DNA of 64,000 nt. Origin: Halobacillus salinarum. Its GTDB lineage: Bacteria > Bacillota > Bacilli > Bacillales > Halobacillaceae. The notes under the pieces were generated by a model, which saw only the letters and a program-made list of their open reading frames with translations, had not been told where the DNA came from and made no database searches. Made by a program: the position numbers and the translations under genes. Below, piece after piece: positions 63,209-64,000 of this stretch (position 1 is the first letter of the stretch; the number at the start of each line of letters is the position of its first letter). The stretch spans positions 2,728,001-2,792,000 of the forward strand of contig NZ_CP095073.1 in assembly GCF_022919095.1 (NCBI RefSeq). The letters are read 5' to 3'.

Positions 63209-64000
63209 AATTTGATTCCTCCCATATAACTTTTCCATTCATAATCGTCATTACCGGCCAGCCACTTGCTTCCCAGCCGTGAAATGGACTGTTCTTTCCT
63301 TTTGAAACTAACTGGTGCCTGTCGATGGTTTTCACCGTTTCCAAATCGATGACGACCAAGTCGGCAGCAGCCCCTTTTTCAAACCGCCCGTAAGGAAGTG
63401 AAAAGAGTTCACTTGGGCGCACAGTCATCCAGTTAATGAGTTCTTCTAGCGTTGCGGTGCCCTGTTTTACTAAGTGTGTATATAAAATTGGAAAAGCTGT
63501 TTCAAACCCGGTAATTCCAAACGGGGAACGCAAAAACCCTTCCTGCTTTTCTTCTTCAGTGTGAGGAGCATGATCGGTAGCTATACAATCGATCGTTCCA
63601 TCAAGCAGACCATCAATCAGTGCTTCCTGATCTTCCACTGACCTCAGTGGTGGATTCATTTTATACATAGCATCATCCCCAGGGATGGAGTTTTCATTTA
63701 AAACCAGGTGGTGAGGAGTTACCTCTGCGGTCACTTTGATTCCTGCTCGTTTTGCATCGCGAATAACACGGACTGACTCTTTCGTGGATACATGGCAGAC
63801 GTGATAATGGCAATCTGCTGCTTCAGCTAATAACACATCCCTTGCGATTTGCACCGATTCTGCAATGGAAGGAATACCAGGAAGCTTGAGCTTCTTATTT
63901 GCTGAACCTTCGTGTGCCACGCCTCCATATACAAGCGAATTATCTTCACAATGAGCTACGACTGCTTTATTTTGAAGGCTTGCTGCAAGCATCGCCTCAA
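63189..64000 (-). CDS. pyrC: Dihydroorotase (5' end outside the window)
   Basis: The C-terminal 270 residues of a class I dihydroorotase, which closes carbamoyl aspartate to dihydroorotate. Metal-site blocks are [29 protein letters not shown] and [14 protein letters not shown]; the C-terminus ends near [13 protein letters not shown]. The frame is open to the window edge with no start, so the gene is partial by position, not broken. Confidence 0.96.
   Translation of the reverse strand, partial: EAMLAASLQNKAVVAHCEDNSLVYGGVAHEGSANKKLKLPGIPSIAESVQIARDVLLAEAADCHYHVCHVSTKESVRVIRDAKRAGIKVTAEVTPHHLVLNENSIPGDDAMYKMNPPLRSVEDQEALIDGLLDGTIDCIATDHAPHTEEEKQEGFLRSPFGITGFETAFPILYTHLVKQGTATLEELINWMTVRPSELFSLPYGRFEKGAAADLVVIDLETVKTIDRHQLVSKGKNSPFHGWEASGWPVMTIMNGKVIWEESNYEAARS

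Overview
The window is a core-chromosome segment of a low-GC, endospore-forming member of the Bacillaceae. Gene order follows the Bacillus subtilis block pyr operon, rqcH/yloC, gmk, priA, fmt, prkC, spoVM/rpmB, fakA, sdaA, recG, fapR, smc, ffh, rplS, sucCD, topA, codY, here presented reversed so that almost every gene lies on the minus strand. Spore formation is indicated by a 26-residue SpoVM gene and a sporulenol-synthase-type cyclase. The general character (acidic proteins, Halobacillus/Virgibacillus-like products) suggests a moderately halophilic relative, but that is inference.

Layout from low to high coordinates: codY-hslU-hslV-xerC (1-3.7 kb); topA and dprA (4-7.1 kb); sucDC (7.2-9.3 kb); ylqH-ylqG-rnhB (9.4-12.4 kb); rbgA-lepB-rplS-trmD-rimM-ylqD-khpA-rpsP-ffh-ylxM (12.4-18.4 kb), a translation and secretion cluster; ftsY-smc (18.5-23.2 kb); a DUF1128 gene on the plus strand; rnc-acpP-fabG-fabD-plsX-fapR (23.7-28 kb), the FapR-controlled lipid operon; an inserted LD-carboxypeptidase gene; recG-sdaAA-sdaAB (29.1-32.7 kb); an accessory stretch (32.9-37.7 kb) with a purine permease, a tiny membrane ORF, a triterpene-type cyclase and a DUF2515 gene; fakA-asp23; rpmB and spoVM; thiN-rpe-rsgA-prkC-prpC-rsmB-fmt-priA-coaBC-rpoZ-gmk-remA-yloC (40.3-53.8 kb); rqcH on the plus strand; and the pyrimidine operon pyrE-F-D-K-carB-carA-pyrC (55.9-64 kb, pyrC cut by the window edge).

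The most robust unusual signal is a set of five reading-frame breaks (ftsY, thiN, prkC, the fmt/rsmB junction, rqcH). Each lies in a G-run of the coding strand and each is repaired exactly by one extra G. This looks like systematic homopolymer shortening in the assembly rather than gene decay, and it makes fmt and rsmB appear fused. Compared with the B. subtilis order as I recall it, trmFO, rlmN, def and the genes beyond pyrE are absent from their usual slots, while DUF1128, LD-carboxypeptidase, purine permease, cyclase and DUF2515 genes have been added. No CRISPR array, prophage, insertion sequence, rRNA or tRNA gene was seen. I did not find a clear new multi-gene system; the best leads are the 32.9-37.7 kb accessory stretch and the YlqG/YlqH pair, which resemble FliK and the FlhB C-terminal domain.
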